Assembly (NCBI GenBank): GCA_003254885.1
Contig: QANT01007413.1
Coordinates: 1-64,000 of the forward strand
DNA from: Purshia tridentata
Taxonomy: Eukaryota > Streptophyta > Magnoliopsida > Rosales > Rosaceae
DNA length: 64,000 nucleotides
Direction: 5' to 3'
Below the pieces are notes generated by a model. That model saw only the letters and a program-made list of their open reading frames with translations. It did not search any database and was not told where the DNA came from. This document shows, piece by piece, positions 1 to 10,615 of this stretch (within the stretch, counting starts at the first letter, position 1; each line of letters opens with the position of its first letter). The position numbers and the translations under genes are program-made.

Positions 1-951
1 GGGGTCACCAAAAAGCCCAAGGCCCGAAGCCCGCCCGACCCATTGGGCCCGAAGCCTGATTAAGCCCGAAATTTGGGCCTGCCCGGCCCAACCTGAAAGT
101 CTCTTGGGTGGGCTTTGGGCCATCCCCTTGAAGTCCAAGGCCCGCCCGAAGCCTGGCCCGCTTAGACCCGCCCCAAGCCCGAAAAATAGCCCAAATTAGG
201 CCCAAATTTTAATTCCTATAATAATTTATATAATTATATAACAAAATATATAGTTGTATAATTATATATAACTTATAGTCTTACAATTATAAATTTACAT
301 ACATATAAATTATAACATACTTCCATATCAATGCATAATTTATAATTTATATATATTATGTATTATGTAATCTACTAGTCAAATAATTAATTACCCAATA
401 GAAAATTTGAAACATGTATTATGTAATCTACTAATCAAATAATTAATTAGACAACAAAAAATTTGAAACTCAATTACTCTTAAATTAGTCAATTACTCAA
501 TTGAACGTTGAAACCCCAATTAGATCCATTGAAACTCCAATTACACCTAAATTAGTCAAGTTCCCAATTGCCCAAACCTCAATCTTTCAATTGTTAAGGC
601 TTTAGGCCATTCCCTAAACATTATACATTAAAACTATTATTTAATAAGTATAAAATATAAAACTAAAGTTGATGAGGCCTAATGTGTACGAACTTATTAA
701 GTTTAGGCTAAATTAAATATCTAAATTTTTTTCTTAAATTGTGTTTGATGTTCAAGTAATAAACACTAAAAAGAAGTTAAAAATGCCCAAAAGCCCGTTT
801 GGGCCTAGCCCAACTAGGCCCAAAAGCCCGCAAGACCCAGGCTCGACGAGCGGGCCTCGGGCTTATATATTTAGGCCTGAGCCCAGCCCGAAAATCTTAT
901 TGGGCTCCTCTAATCCAAGTCCAAGCCTGGCCCAAGCCCAAACCACTACCA
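1..951. mobile_element. GCCC-rich nonautonomous DNA transposon-like element (left end not in window)
   Basis: Two blocks (about 1-200 and 783-945) are dense in GGCCC, GCCCG and AAGCCC motifs and enclose about 580 bp of AT-rich DNA without coding capacity. Clustered GCCC subterminal motifs are familiar from plant hAT-type nonautonomous elements. No terminal inverted repeat pair or target duplication can be shown because the left end lies outside the window. The short reading frames inside are low-complexity products of the repeats. The right boundary near 945-951 is set only by the end of the GCCC-rich block, beside a TA microsatellite. Confidence 0.35.
358..469. repeat. 56-bp tandem duplication, two units
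   Basis: Units 358-413 and 414-469 both begin ATGTATTATGTAATCTACTA and end TTTGAAAC, with a few substitutions between them. The repeat lies in the AT-rich core of the GCCC-rich element and has no coding potential. Confidence 0.8.
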
Positions 952-1084
952 GCATTTATGATATATATATATATATATATATAATTAATATGCTGAATTA
1001 ATTAACTGCAGGATGAAAACCAAAAGGGGTATGATGGTTCATACTCACATAGTTCAATTAATGAATGCCGGGTATAACATTTTA

Positions 1085-4000
1085 GAGAGCTATTTTTCTC
1101 ACCACCACCAAAATGTGGTGAGCATCACCACTCTCTTTAAACAGTGACACGTGTCCCATTGGTTAAAGCTTTTAACCATAGTTACTTATCTCCTACCACA
1201 TTACACTCAACCCCATAAACCCATAAAATATACATCAGCTTCCATTTTTACCCTTATCAACTTCACATCTCCTTTGACCTTTTCTTACTTTCTGGGCAAA
1301 AAAAACCTTTTCGTATCCTGTGCATCAGTTGTTCTTTTTGCTGTCATTAACTTTCCTTCTTCCATTGATGCTTCTGCAAGTAAGAGTTTGAATTCAAGAA
1401 CTAAAAGGGTAATTCCATCTTTCAACTTTTTAATTTCATTAGTCTTTTGTGTTATATATAATTTTTTTTATATTATAAGTGGTGAAAATTTTGTTCAACT
1501 TCAAATTCAACGTCATTGATCATTCCCACCCTTGAAATTTCAATATTTTTTTTGTCCAAATTCCACCTTTGACTTGCTGTATTGTCGAAATTTCAATATT
1601 ATAATGACTTACTAAAATATAATTTTTTTATTTCCTAATGAATGGCATGGAAATAAAACCTAGTATCATGACTATATATCTATATTTATAATATGCATTT
1701 TATACATACAGGAAAAGCTAACATTATCTTCATGGAAGATCAAGAAGATGAGAAAAGTGGAGCATATACCAATGGGACACTTACTTCTGACAATGTTCCA
1801 GTGGTTGGTATGACTTTCGTTAATGATAAAGATGCACATGAGTATGACAATTCATATGCTAGAATGGTTGGGTTTAGTGTGAGGAAGCTTATACTAAATT
1901 AAGATAGAACTGGTTTGGTGTGGAAAAGACAGTTTTTTTACTCTTGTGAAGGTTTCTATTGTAAAAAAGTAACTCCGAAGAAAAAAAGAGATGAAAGAAA
2001 ATGTGGATGCATGGCAATGCTTGAAATTAGACTTGACTAGGATGAAAAATATGTTGTTACAAAATTCATAGCTGAGCATAACCATAATCTTGTTCCAATA
2101 TCAAGTTCACATTTTTTGAGGTCACAAAGAATAATAGAACAATCTCAAGCTGGATTTATTAATCAAATGCACTCTGTAGGGTTAAGACCATCACAAATAT
2201 TCTCATACATGACAACAGAAGCAAGAGGGCCTCAACATTTAAATTTCATTCAGGCAGATTGCAAGGTGATGCAGAATGTTTACTTCAATATTTTAAGCAA
2301 AAGCAAAGTGAAAATAAGCCATTCTTTTATGCAATTCGAACAAACAATGAGAATGAGATATGTGGTTGTCTTTTTTTGTGATGGAAAGTCGATACATGAT
2401 TATGATATATTTGGTGATGTAGTGTGTTTTGATACAACATTCAAAACAAATAACTACAACATGGTTTGTGCTCCCATTGTTGGCATCAATAATCATGGTC
2501 AGACCATACTATTTGGATGTGTTTTATTAGACGGTGAGACAACATAGGCATGCAAATGGTTGTTCAATGTTTTTTTACAAGCTATGGGAGGAAAAAAGCC
2601 AAAAACCATATTTACAGATCAAGCACAAGCAATTTCTACTGCAATTAGTGAAGGGTTGTCTAATATCTATCACAGGCTTTGTTTGTGGCATATATATAAG
2701 AATGCTGCAAAGAACTTGAGTCAAGTTTTTGCTGAGTTTAAGACATTCTCACAAGATTTCAACAATTGCATATATGATCCAGAGACTATTGAAGAATTCG
2801 AAGAAAGTTGGGAAACCTTGCTGAATGATTATGGATTAAGAGAAAATCCTTGGCTAAATGGTCTGTATGGATTGCGCGAGAAATGGGCACAAGTTTGTGG
2901 TCGATCCCACTTTTGTGGAGGTATGACAATAATACAAATTCTATACAAATTTTTCTAATTTTTTTTTTTTGTTTACAGTATGATAAAATTTAATCAATTT
3001 ATTCTGTTTTTGTAGGCATGACAACAACCTAGAGAAGTGAAAGCATAAATAAGTTTCTGAAAATGTTTTTTTCAAGAAACCTTATTCTTCGCGAGTTTGT
3101 TGTGCAATATGACAAAGCTTTAGCTGATCGAAGAGAAAAGGAAAGGCTTGCAGAGACTAAAAGTAAACAAACAAGGCGTAATTTATTATCTGCATGGAAA
3201 GTGGAGGTTGAAGCATCAAAGAAGTATACAAGTAAGATTTTCTATAATTTCCAAGAAGAGTATAAGAAAATTTTGGATATGAGATTGGAATTAGAAAGTG
3301 ACAATGGCATAACATGTAGATATATTGTTGTGAAATCAGTGACTCGAGAGATAAGAAGGTCACTCATATATACCCCTTTTGATCAGTCGGTAACATGTAG
3401 TTGTAAGAAATTTGAATATGATGGGATTCTTTGTGCACATGCATTAAAATTATTCCGTGACTTGGACTTGTCAAGTTTACCATCTAAATATTATTTGAAG
3501 AAATGGAGCAATGATGCTACATATGTTGTTGATTTTGATTCACATAGGGAAGCAATTTTGAATGATTTGGGCTCATCTTCCATGGTTCATTATAGTGAGT
3601 TATCTCATATAGCACAGAGAATAATAGCAAAAGATGCAAGGAACAAACAATCATACACATTGGTGAAGTCTGAAATGTTAAAACTGGAGTCAAAATTGGA
3701 AAGTATGGTTGACTCAAAACAAGAACATGTTGGAACAAATTGTGATACAAATATTGGTAATCAAGTGAATGAGGATGGTGCAAATCCTATTTTGCGAGAC
3801 CCAAAAATTCAAAAGGGTAAAGGTCGAAGTAAAGGTAGAATGAAGGATGCTTTGGAATCAAGACACTCTAAAAAGAAAGCTTCATCTAAAATAAAAGGTT
3901 AGTACATTTGTTAATTTATTTTGATGTTTTTATTATTATTTTATACTTATGTCACTCTAAGTATTACTTATTTTCTTAATAGATCTCAAGGAACCTAATT

Positions 4001-4801
4001 CACAAGCACAAGCTACGAACAGCCCATTAATTGGACTAGATTTGAATATGCCTTCTTTATGTCGAGCCACACACTTTCCTTATATATTTCCCAACGCTCC
4101 TGGTGTTGAAGGCACTCATAATCAACCAATGTTATTTGATGACTCATTTATGTGTCCATAGGTTTGTCATCTTTTTAAACTTATATTTTTGTTGTTGTTT
4201 CTTGCAAATATATTATTTGATTAATTATTGCATTATTTATTTGATTAATTAATTAATAAAATATATTCACACATTTGATAGGTAAGCAATCTACCAAGCC
4301 TCAAGCTCAAGGATCAGTTTGTCAGCTAAAATTTTCAAATTCATGAATATCTGAGGCCAAGATTTGAAGAGAAAAGAATATCTATTTGTTATTTTGGGAT
4401 GATTTTTTATGAAAAGAAGCAAATATTGGTGTCTAATGTTGGTGGCTCTTTATGTATCCAATTAGTTTTTGAGTGTGTATGATGAAAATTATGACCACAA
4501 ATTTGATCGTGTATGATTCAAATCATTCAACTACCTATATGACCACAAAAAGAACAACTGATGCACAGGATATAAAAAGGGGTAAAGGGCCCAGAAGGCA
4601 CGAAAAGATTAAAGGAAATGTGAAGTTGATGAGGGTAAAAATGGAAGTTATTATATATTTAATGGATTTATGAAACTGAGTGCAATGTAGCAGAAGAAAG
4701 TGACTGTGGATAGAAGCTTTAACCAAATAGGACATGTTTCACTATTTAAAAAGAGGGGTGATGCTCACCACATTTTGGTGGTGAAGAGCAAAATAGCTCT
4801 C
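1085..4801 (+). mobile_element. Mutator-like element (MULE) with FAR1-type transposase, both ends present
   Basis: The element starts GAGAGCTATTTT at 1085 and ends AAAATAGCTCTC at 4801. Long terminal inverted repeats cover about 1085-1347 and 4539-4801 (roughly 263 bp each, estimated 80-85% alike by eye). The flanks carry a perfect 9-bp target duplication, AACATTTTA, at 1076-1084 and 4802-4810, the duplication length typical of Mutator. Each repeat contains a small palindrome around CACCAAAATGTGGTG. The interior holds a decayed FAR1/FHY3-like transposase gene. The perfect target duplication argues for an insertion that is not very old, yet the transposase is broken, so the copy was probably mobilised in trans or decayed after landing. 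Total length is 3717 bp. Confidence 0.92.
1732..4161 (+). pseudogene. FAR1/FHY3-like MULE transposase, broken by four in-frame stops
   Basis: Three exons are visible: 1732-2920, 3016-3897 and 3983-4161, with GT-AG introns and consistent phase. The order is N-terminal FAR1 DNA-binding zinc domain (about 1800-2090), MULE transposase core (about 2350-2900, with CFDTTF, IFTDQ and CLWHI motifs) and SWIM zinc finger (CSCKKF then CAHAL, about 3400-3450), followed by a lysine-rich tail. Stops TAA at 1900, TAG at 2038, TAG at 2545 and TAG at 3030 interrupt the frame, which otherwise stays open. Because it sits inside terminal inverted repeats with a target duplication, it is a transposon gene and not one of the host FAR1-RELATED regulators. 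The start is the first Met of the conserved frame. Confidence 0.88.
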
Positions 4802-4810
4802 AACATTTTA

Positions 4811-5166
4811 TTTTCTGAACGGACATATTACATTTCAAATGTGCATGTTGACGATTTGATTTGACAAAGCCAATACCCAACACACACACTCTTTTCAATG
4901 CACTATAAGAGTGAGGCACACCCACATGGGTCTCAATAATGTTCGGAGTGCTATTTTGCTCACATTACTAGTTTAAGTGAGAGAAACGTGTCCCTAAATA
5001 ATTTTCAAATGTTCGTGTGCGGGGACGAAAAAATCACTGTGCATTCGCACCTTTTTTTCCACGTTCGGAGATGGTGGAAATATCTGGTATGACCTAATTT
5101 TTGTGGTGGTGTTTATGTGTGTCCCAAATATTTTATTGTTTTTTGTTTTGTTTTTTTTTCTATTCT
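4811..5166. other. Intergenic, no gene seen
   Basis: AT-rich DNA between the MULE and the first terpene synthase copy. No open frame, repeat pair or RNA gene could be supported. A short stretch near 4950 (TGCTATTTTGCTCAC) resembles the MULE terminus loosely, too little to call. Confidence 0.5.
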
Positions 5167-5325
5167 ATATATATCGACTGCTTATATATATTAAGCCAAG
5201 ACTTGCTGGGGTTGTCAATCTTAATATATCCGAATTGTACAAGGAGAAACAAGAACCAAAGAGTTAATTAAAATATCCCATTTCCTATTTTTCTTCATCG
5301 AGCGTCCCCTACTTTACTATCATAT
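5167..5325 (+). promoter_or_regulatory. Proximal promoter and 5' leader of left terpene synthase copy
   Basis: The stretch from about 5167 to the start codon is nearly the same as 10463-10615 in front of the second copy, including CTTATATATATTAAGCCAAG, a plausible TATA region about 130-140 bp before the ATG. Similarity between the two genes begins here, so this marks the left edge of the duplicated unit. The transcription start is not known. Confidence 0.4.
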
Positions 5326-8300
5326 ATGGCATTCTCTTCTCAGGCTTTTGCTACCATCTCCTACAATAATATTCCTCAAATTGCTCCCAAAAAAATTCCA
5401 CCTAAGCCTACTTCTCAACAATGGAGCATTGCCCAAAATCCAAGCTTCCTTTCCACTACTCCCTTAGACCTAATTAACTACAAAGCTAAATCTACAACTT
5501 CCACTATGGTAAGTCTGGGGGTTACAAGTTAATTAATTTCCAACATATACACATTTTCGACAATATATTCCCATAATTAAATAATTTTTTGAATTACAAA
5601 CACTCACACACACACATATGTTCTGCTATCAAAGTCTGTGTATGGTGAGGTGACTCTAACTCTCTTTCGTTTGCAGGATGAAATTTGTTTCCAGCATGCA
5701 CAAAAAGTGTACGTTTTCAGGGAACTACTGAACAAATTTGGAGAAGAAGCGCTTGAAGGTTTGAACATGATCGATGCTGTTCAACGGCTTGGCATTGACT
5801 ACCACTTTCAGGAAGAGATTGAAGCAATCCTGCAAAAGCAGCATATCATTATGCTGTCTAGTACTACTGCTCATGGTGCTCATCACAATAACGACCTTCA
5901 TGAAGTTGCGCTTCGCTTTCGACTGCTGAGACAACAGGGTTACTTCGTGCCTGATGGTGTGTGTAATTTCTAAACAGTATTGCTACACTGACTAACTTTT
6001 TGTTCATTAATAATGTGATAAGTTAAATACTGACATATATACCGACAGATGTGTTTAACAATTTCAAGGAAAGCGAAGGAAGGTTCAAGCAGATATTGGG
6101 TGAAGACATCAAGGGATTGATGAGCTTATACGAAGCTTCACACCTGAGTCTAGAAGGAGAAGATTTACTTGATGAAGCTGGTAACTTTAGTGGGCATCTC
6201 CTAAAAAGATGTTTGTCACACCTTGATCATCATCAAGCCAGAGTGGTCAGCAATACGTTGGAGAATCCTCATCACAAAAGCTTGGCCCCATTCATAGCCA
6301 ATAACTTTTTTGTTACTTTCGAAGGCACCAATAATATATGGTTAAATGTATTACAAGAACTAGCCCAAAAGGATTTCAATATGCTCCAATCCCTTCACCA
6401 CAAATAATTTGTGTTGATGCTAAAATTCTTGCTGGGCCTAGTTTTAACAATCAACAATGAATCAGTCAACTATGAGCCCACCACTCGAACGTTGTGCTTG
6501 CTTCGAACTTCTTCGTCTCCTTGAATTGTTGAAATCTCCCGTGGGGTATACCTGTAATAACACTCCGATGCCAAAATAAATGAAATAATTCTAAGTATTT
6601 CTCAGTATATCTTTTCTCTTGTTTTGTTTTGTCTTTTTCTTTCACGGGGTCGCATTCTTTCTTATATAGCATAGATAATTTTTCCGTTACCCCCTACCTT
6701 CGCGCCTTTTTCTTCTCGTTAGGCTCTTTTAATGCTTTTGATCGTTGGTGCCTTTATTTGGGTTCGTGGGTCATTAAGGTCGGGATTTGTACAGGCTTAT
6801 GTCTTTAAGATAAGAAAAAATTACCGTTTATTTTTGGGCCTAACCTTTCGGGCTTCTCATCTTCCCTTTGGATTGGGCCTGGTTATGCTTCAGCCTTGGG
6901 TCCAGGCCCAGATCTTTCCGTCGCCCACAATTTGTGAAAATTCAAAAGTAAGTTTCACAATGAAGTACTCAAGTCGTATGCGTAATAAAACTTTTAAGTA
7001 TATAATGAGAAAAAGAAATAAAAATGTATATTTATGTGGGAGTAAATTTTTTATTTTTTTTGGGTACAGTGTTGTGTTCATAATTCCTTAATTAGCTAAT
7101 AATTAATTATGTGTATTTTTGTGACATCATAATTAGGTTGTGGAAAGAGCTAGGATTGGCTAAGGAATTGAAGTTTGCGAGGGACCAACCCCTAAAATGG
7201 TACATATGGTCCATGGCATGCCTAACAGACCCAAGTTTGTCAGAGGAGAGGGTTGAGCTCACAAAACCCATCTCATTTATCTATTTGATAGATGACATTT
7301 TTGATGTTTACGGGACGCTTGATGAACTCACCCTCTTCGCAGAGGTTGTCAATAGGTATATATATATAACCAGTTACAGATATGCATCAACAATGAAAAT
7401 ACATATCTTCTAATTAATTAATTTCACAAAAAGTAATTTAATTGTTGCATGCAGATGGGAAATTGATGCTATAGAGCATCTACCTGACTACATGAAGATA
7501 TGTTTCAAGGCTCTTGATGATATGACGAATGAAATCAGCTGCAAGGTGTACGTATCAGAAGCATGGATGGAACCCCCTACACTCTTTGAAAAAGACGGTA
7601 ATATATACATACCAACTGTAAAAAATACAGGATTATGATTAACTTGATTACTATCATGAAAATGATTAAGTTCTCGAGATATAGCATTCCAAAACTTCAA
7701 AAACAAAAAATTGATTCATTATTGCAGTGGGCGAGTCTGTGCAATGCATTTTTAGTAGAAGCAAAGTGGTTTGCATCGGGGGAGTTGCCCATGTCAGAAG
7801 AGTACTTGAGGAATGGCATTGTTTCTTCTGGAGTAAATGTGGTGATGGTCCACATTTTCTTTCTCTTGGGTCAAGGTATAACCAAAGAAACTGTGGAACT
7901 GTTGAATAATGTTGACACTACTCCACCCATTATATCTTCTACAGCAGCAATTCTTCGTCTCTGGGACGGCTTAGGAAGTGCCCAGGTAAATCTATATAAT
8001 ATTCATAATTTTATATCATTTGCCACTGAAAATATTGTCTTCATATCTTATATATGATTAATTGTTACATTTAATTGAAGGATGAGAATCAAGATGGGCA
8101 CAACGGGTCGTACATAAGGTGCTACTTGAAAGAACATCAAGGCTCTTCCATTGAGGAGGCACAAAAAGAAACTGCTAAAATGATATCAGATAAATGGAAG
8201 CACCTCAACAAAGAATTGATCTCTCCAAATCGATTTCCAAAGACATTCAATCAGGCTTCCCTTAACCTTGCAAGAATGGTCCTATTGATGTATAGCTACG

Positions 8301-8368
8301 ACGACAACCAAAGCCTTCCATCTCTTCAGGAATATATGAGATCGATGCTGAATAATATTTTCCAATAA
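5326..8368 (+). pseudogene. TPS-g type terpene synthase, disrupted copy
   Basis: Left member of a tandem pair. Seven exons match the intact copy at 10616-13682: 5326-5508, 5677-5956, 6049-6947 (interrupted), 7137-7355, 7455-7597, 7728-7985 and 8081-8368. Exon 3 is split by a solo LTR (6412-6929), which brings a stop soon after the insertion point. Exon 5 is 143 bp instead of 139 bp because of four extra bases near 7551, which shifts the frame. Other differences are Leu for the first Trp of WWKEL at the start of exon 4 and [11 protein letters not shown] where the second metal-binding motif should read DD. The DDIFD motif in exon 4 is intact. The N-terminal region is 13 residues shorter than in the sister copy. 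It resembles (3S,6E)-nerolidol or linalool synthases of Rosaceae, but no full product can be expected. Confidence 0.88.
6412..6929. mobile_element. Solo LTR of an LTR retrotransposon, inserted in terpene synthase exon 3
   Basis: A 518-bp segment starts TGTTGATGC and ends CGCCCACA, the TG...CA ends typical of LTRs, and is flanked by a 5-bp target duplication ATTTG at 6407-6411 and 6930-6934. The sister gene lacks it, so it arrived after the gene duplication. No internal retrotransposon region or second LTR is present, which fits recombination down to a solo LTR. The superfamily cannot be decided. The identical target duplication suggests a moderately young insertion. Confidence 0.88.
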
Positions 8369-9324
8369 AACATGGATATTGCTACGTGCCAAGTTGTTGG
8401 GTTGAACTAGTCAGCTGGTTAAGTTGCTACTAATTAAATAGGGGATATCTATTCCTTTTCAATTTCCTGTTGGTTGTTATTTAGTAGGAGAAATAGGCTT
8501 AGTGGCCCTATTTCTGGGGAATCAATTGTAATCTGGACACCTATATATATAAGGTGATTGAATGATATGTGTAAGGTATGACTTATCCAATTTTAAGTTC
8601 AATCTTAAAATATATACATATTATATGAAGTTGAATGAATTGAATGGTGGAGTTGTCATTGTTGAGTATATGAGTTAAGAGTGTGGGACTATGATTCTAC
8701 ATGGCAAAGGACAATGGAAAGAAAAGGGAATTAATTCACTCCCAATTATTATACATGGACCCTGAAACGTGGCAAGGGCTACCGGATCCGCCAATTAATA
8801 TGAATGGGAGGGACCATGCCAACAAGCGTGAGGTTGGACCGTGGCTACCACCCGAGGTCGGACCGTGGCTACCACCCACGGTCAGGAAAAGATAGAAATA
8901 GATGGGGACCGCCCCAAATTAGAAAAATGGTGCGGAAACAACACCTAGACCTGTGCAAGGAGGGTTCCATCTTAAGAAAGAAACATAGGAATAAGTTTTT
9001 TTTTATAATTAGTTCATCTTAATACATATATATTTTCTCAAGTTAAAAAACTTCTTTTTTAAATATACATAAGTTTCTCCTTATAATTAATCTATCTTAA
9101 TACATATCATTCATTTTAAGTTAAAAATTTTTTTTTTTTAATACACATAACTTTAATAATTTATCGTATCAAATCCACATTATAGATTGATTACATACTA
9201 AAACGTGCAAAACATGTCTATCCTACAAGGTAATTATCAATACCCCTGCATATTGATTTGAAAAATTAGACTCCTCCGTATTAGAAAAAATCAAACTCTT
9301 TCATATCTATGAATATATATATAT
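8369..9324. other. Intergenic, two local tandem duplications only
   Basis: The first part (to about 8800) is diverged 3' flank shared with the downstream terpene synthase copy, for example TGAATTGAATGGTGGA near 8636. A 24-bp unit built on GGACCGTGGCTACCACCC occurs twice at 8830-8853 and 8854-8877. Two diverged copies of an approximately 80-bp AT-rich unit lie at about 8990-9160. No gene is evident. Confidence 0.6.
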
Positions 9325-10440
9325 AGTCACCTTCCAATAAGGGATCCCTCATTTAATGTTAAATGAGAGATCCCTTTGTGAGGTCTACACAAGTCATTTT
9401 GTGTTGATCCAAACCGATCCTTTTTTACATTTTCATTATAGATCATCTTTACAAAAAATTAGTCAAATTGAAAACTGTTGTAACATGAATTCTCCAAAAG
9501 GCTAGACTTGGAGAATCAATGACCTTGCAAACAAGAATGGACCTTCGAGAGGTTAGTGAACACCGGTGTGGTGCCGGCCAACGGCTCTCCGACGATCAAG
9601 TTAGTAAACAAGATCATTCAATGACTCAAAGCAATGGGCTTAGAGCGTAGAATTACTTACCTTCGAATGAGGTTGTGAAAGCGTTTATATAGAGGATGAG
9701 TTAATCCTCATGATCTTAGGATTGTAAGTTCATTGAACTTATAATCACCGGGAAGTATAATCCATATAGGATTGAACTTCTATGCTTGAATCCTTATTTG
9801 GGAAGGATTCAAGCTCAGTTTGTGTTATTGGAGAGGTCCAATTGTAGTAGGAGTCTGTTTCCTTGCTTCATGTGAAGTTTGTGGAGGTCCTCCACGTGAT
9901 GCCTGTGTGGAGGTACTCCTTCTTGGTAATGGTCCGTACCGGATGGAGCACCTCTCATGCGGAACTTACCATTGTAGGTCCATAGTTGGGTTGTGCGCTT
10001 TAGGGTAAGGTCCGTTTCTCATGTATAGGTAGTGGTGATCTCCATAGTACCTTAGTGATAGGAGGCTACCTTATTAGGTGATTACCTAATCGAGCGACTA
10101 CCTAGCGTAGGTAGTCCATGGCTTTGTTTAAAGAGTAGGTCCTTTGATATTTGGTAGAAGTTCGTGGTAGGAAGTTTTCATTGGTGTAAGTACCTCCGTA
10201 TTTGATCGGTTGTCCCTTCTAACCTTGGGCATTTATGAAAATTACCCTTGGTCCCCACATAAATCATTTGCCTATTTAATTTTGATCAAACAAATAGACT
10301 GTTTCATCGAAAATACTTGGTTCGTCCATTTATTTGATTAAAGTTAGATAGGCAAATGGTTTCGGATTTAACAAATTTTTTGGATCAACACAAATTGACT
10401 CGTGTAGACTCCACAAAGGAATCTCTCGCTGAAAAGCTTC
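9325..10440. mobile_element. MITE-like element, split by a later LTR insertion
   Basis: The left part (about 9325-9475) and right part (about 10260-10440) are inverted relatives: the left has GATCCCTTTGTGAGGTCTAC followed by TGTGTTGATCC, and the reverse complement of the right has the same order with few changes. A short hairpin AAGGGATC...TTAAATGAGAGATCCCTT marks the left tip. The interior similarity (AAATAGAC, TTTGATCAAA) also links it to a smaller relative at 50724-51028. An LTR-like segment (9476-10259) lies in the middle. The right tip ends in a TA microsatellite directly before the promoter of the intact terpene synthase gene. Confidence 0.55.
9476..10259. mobile_element. Probable solo LTR nested in the MITE-like element
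   Basis: A 784-bp segment begins TGTTGTAACATG and ends TCCCCACA, interrupts the MITE-like element, and contains a TATA-like GTTTATATAGAGG. Its ends and base composition resemble those of the 518-bp solo LTR at 6412-6929, but the two are not close copies. The adjoining 5 bp on each side (AAAAC, TAAAT) do not form a convincing target duplication, so the boundaries and the LTR call are tentative. No internal retrotransposon sequence is seen. Confidence 0.5.
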
Positions 10441-10462
10441 TCTATATATATATATATATATA

Positions 10463-10615
10463 TATATCGAATGCTTATATATATTAAGCCAAGACTTGCT
10501 GGGGTTGTCATTCTTAATATAACCGAATTGAAGGAGGAAAAATAACCAAAGAGTTAATTAAAATATCCCATTTGCTATGTTTCTTCATCGAGCGTCTCCT
10601 ACTTTACTGTCATAT
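10463..10615 (+). promoter_or_regulatory. Proximal promoter and 5' leader of intact terpene synthase
   Basis: This segment is near-identical to 5167-5325 and contains CTTATATATATTAAGCCAAG as a possible TATA region. It is the only upstream DNA shared with the sister gene. Everything further upstream is transposon, so any distal control elements differ between the copies. Confidence 0.4.

Noticed and set aside
1151-1519. Open frame of 122 codons on the plus strand
   Set aside because: It lies almost wholly in the left inverted repeat of the MULE and has no domain; the matching part of the right repeat is read as frames on the other strand.
4940-4970. TGCTATTTTGCTCAC resembling the MULE terminus
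   Set aside because: Only a short, imperfect match without partner end or target duplication.
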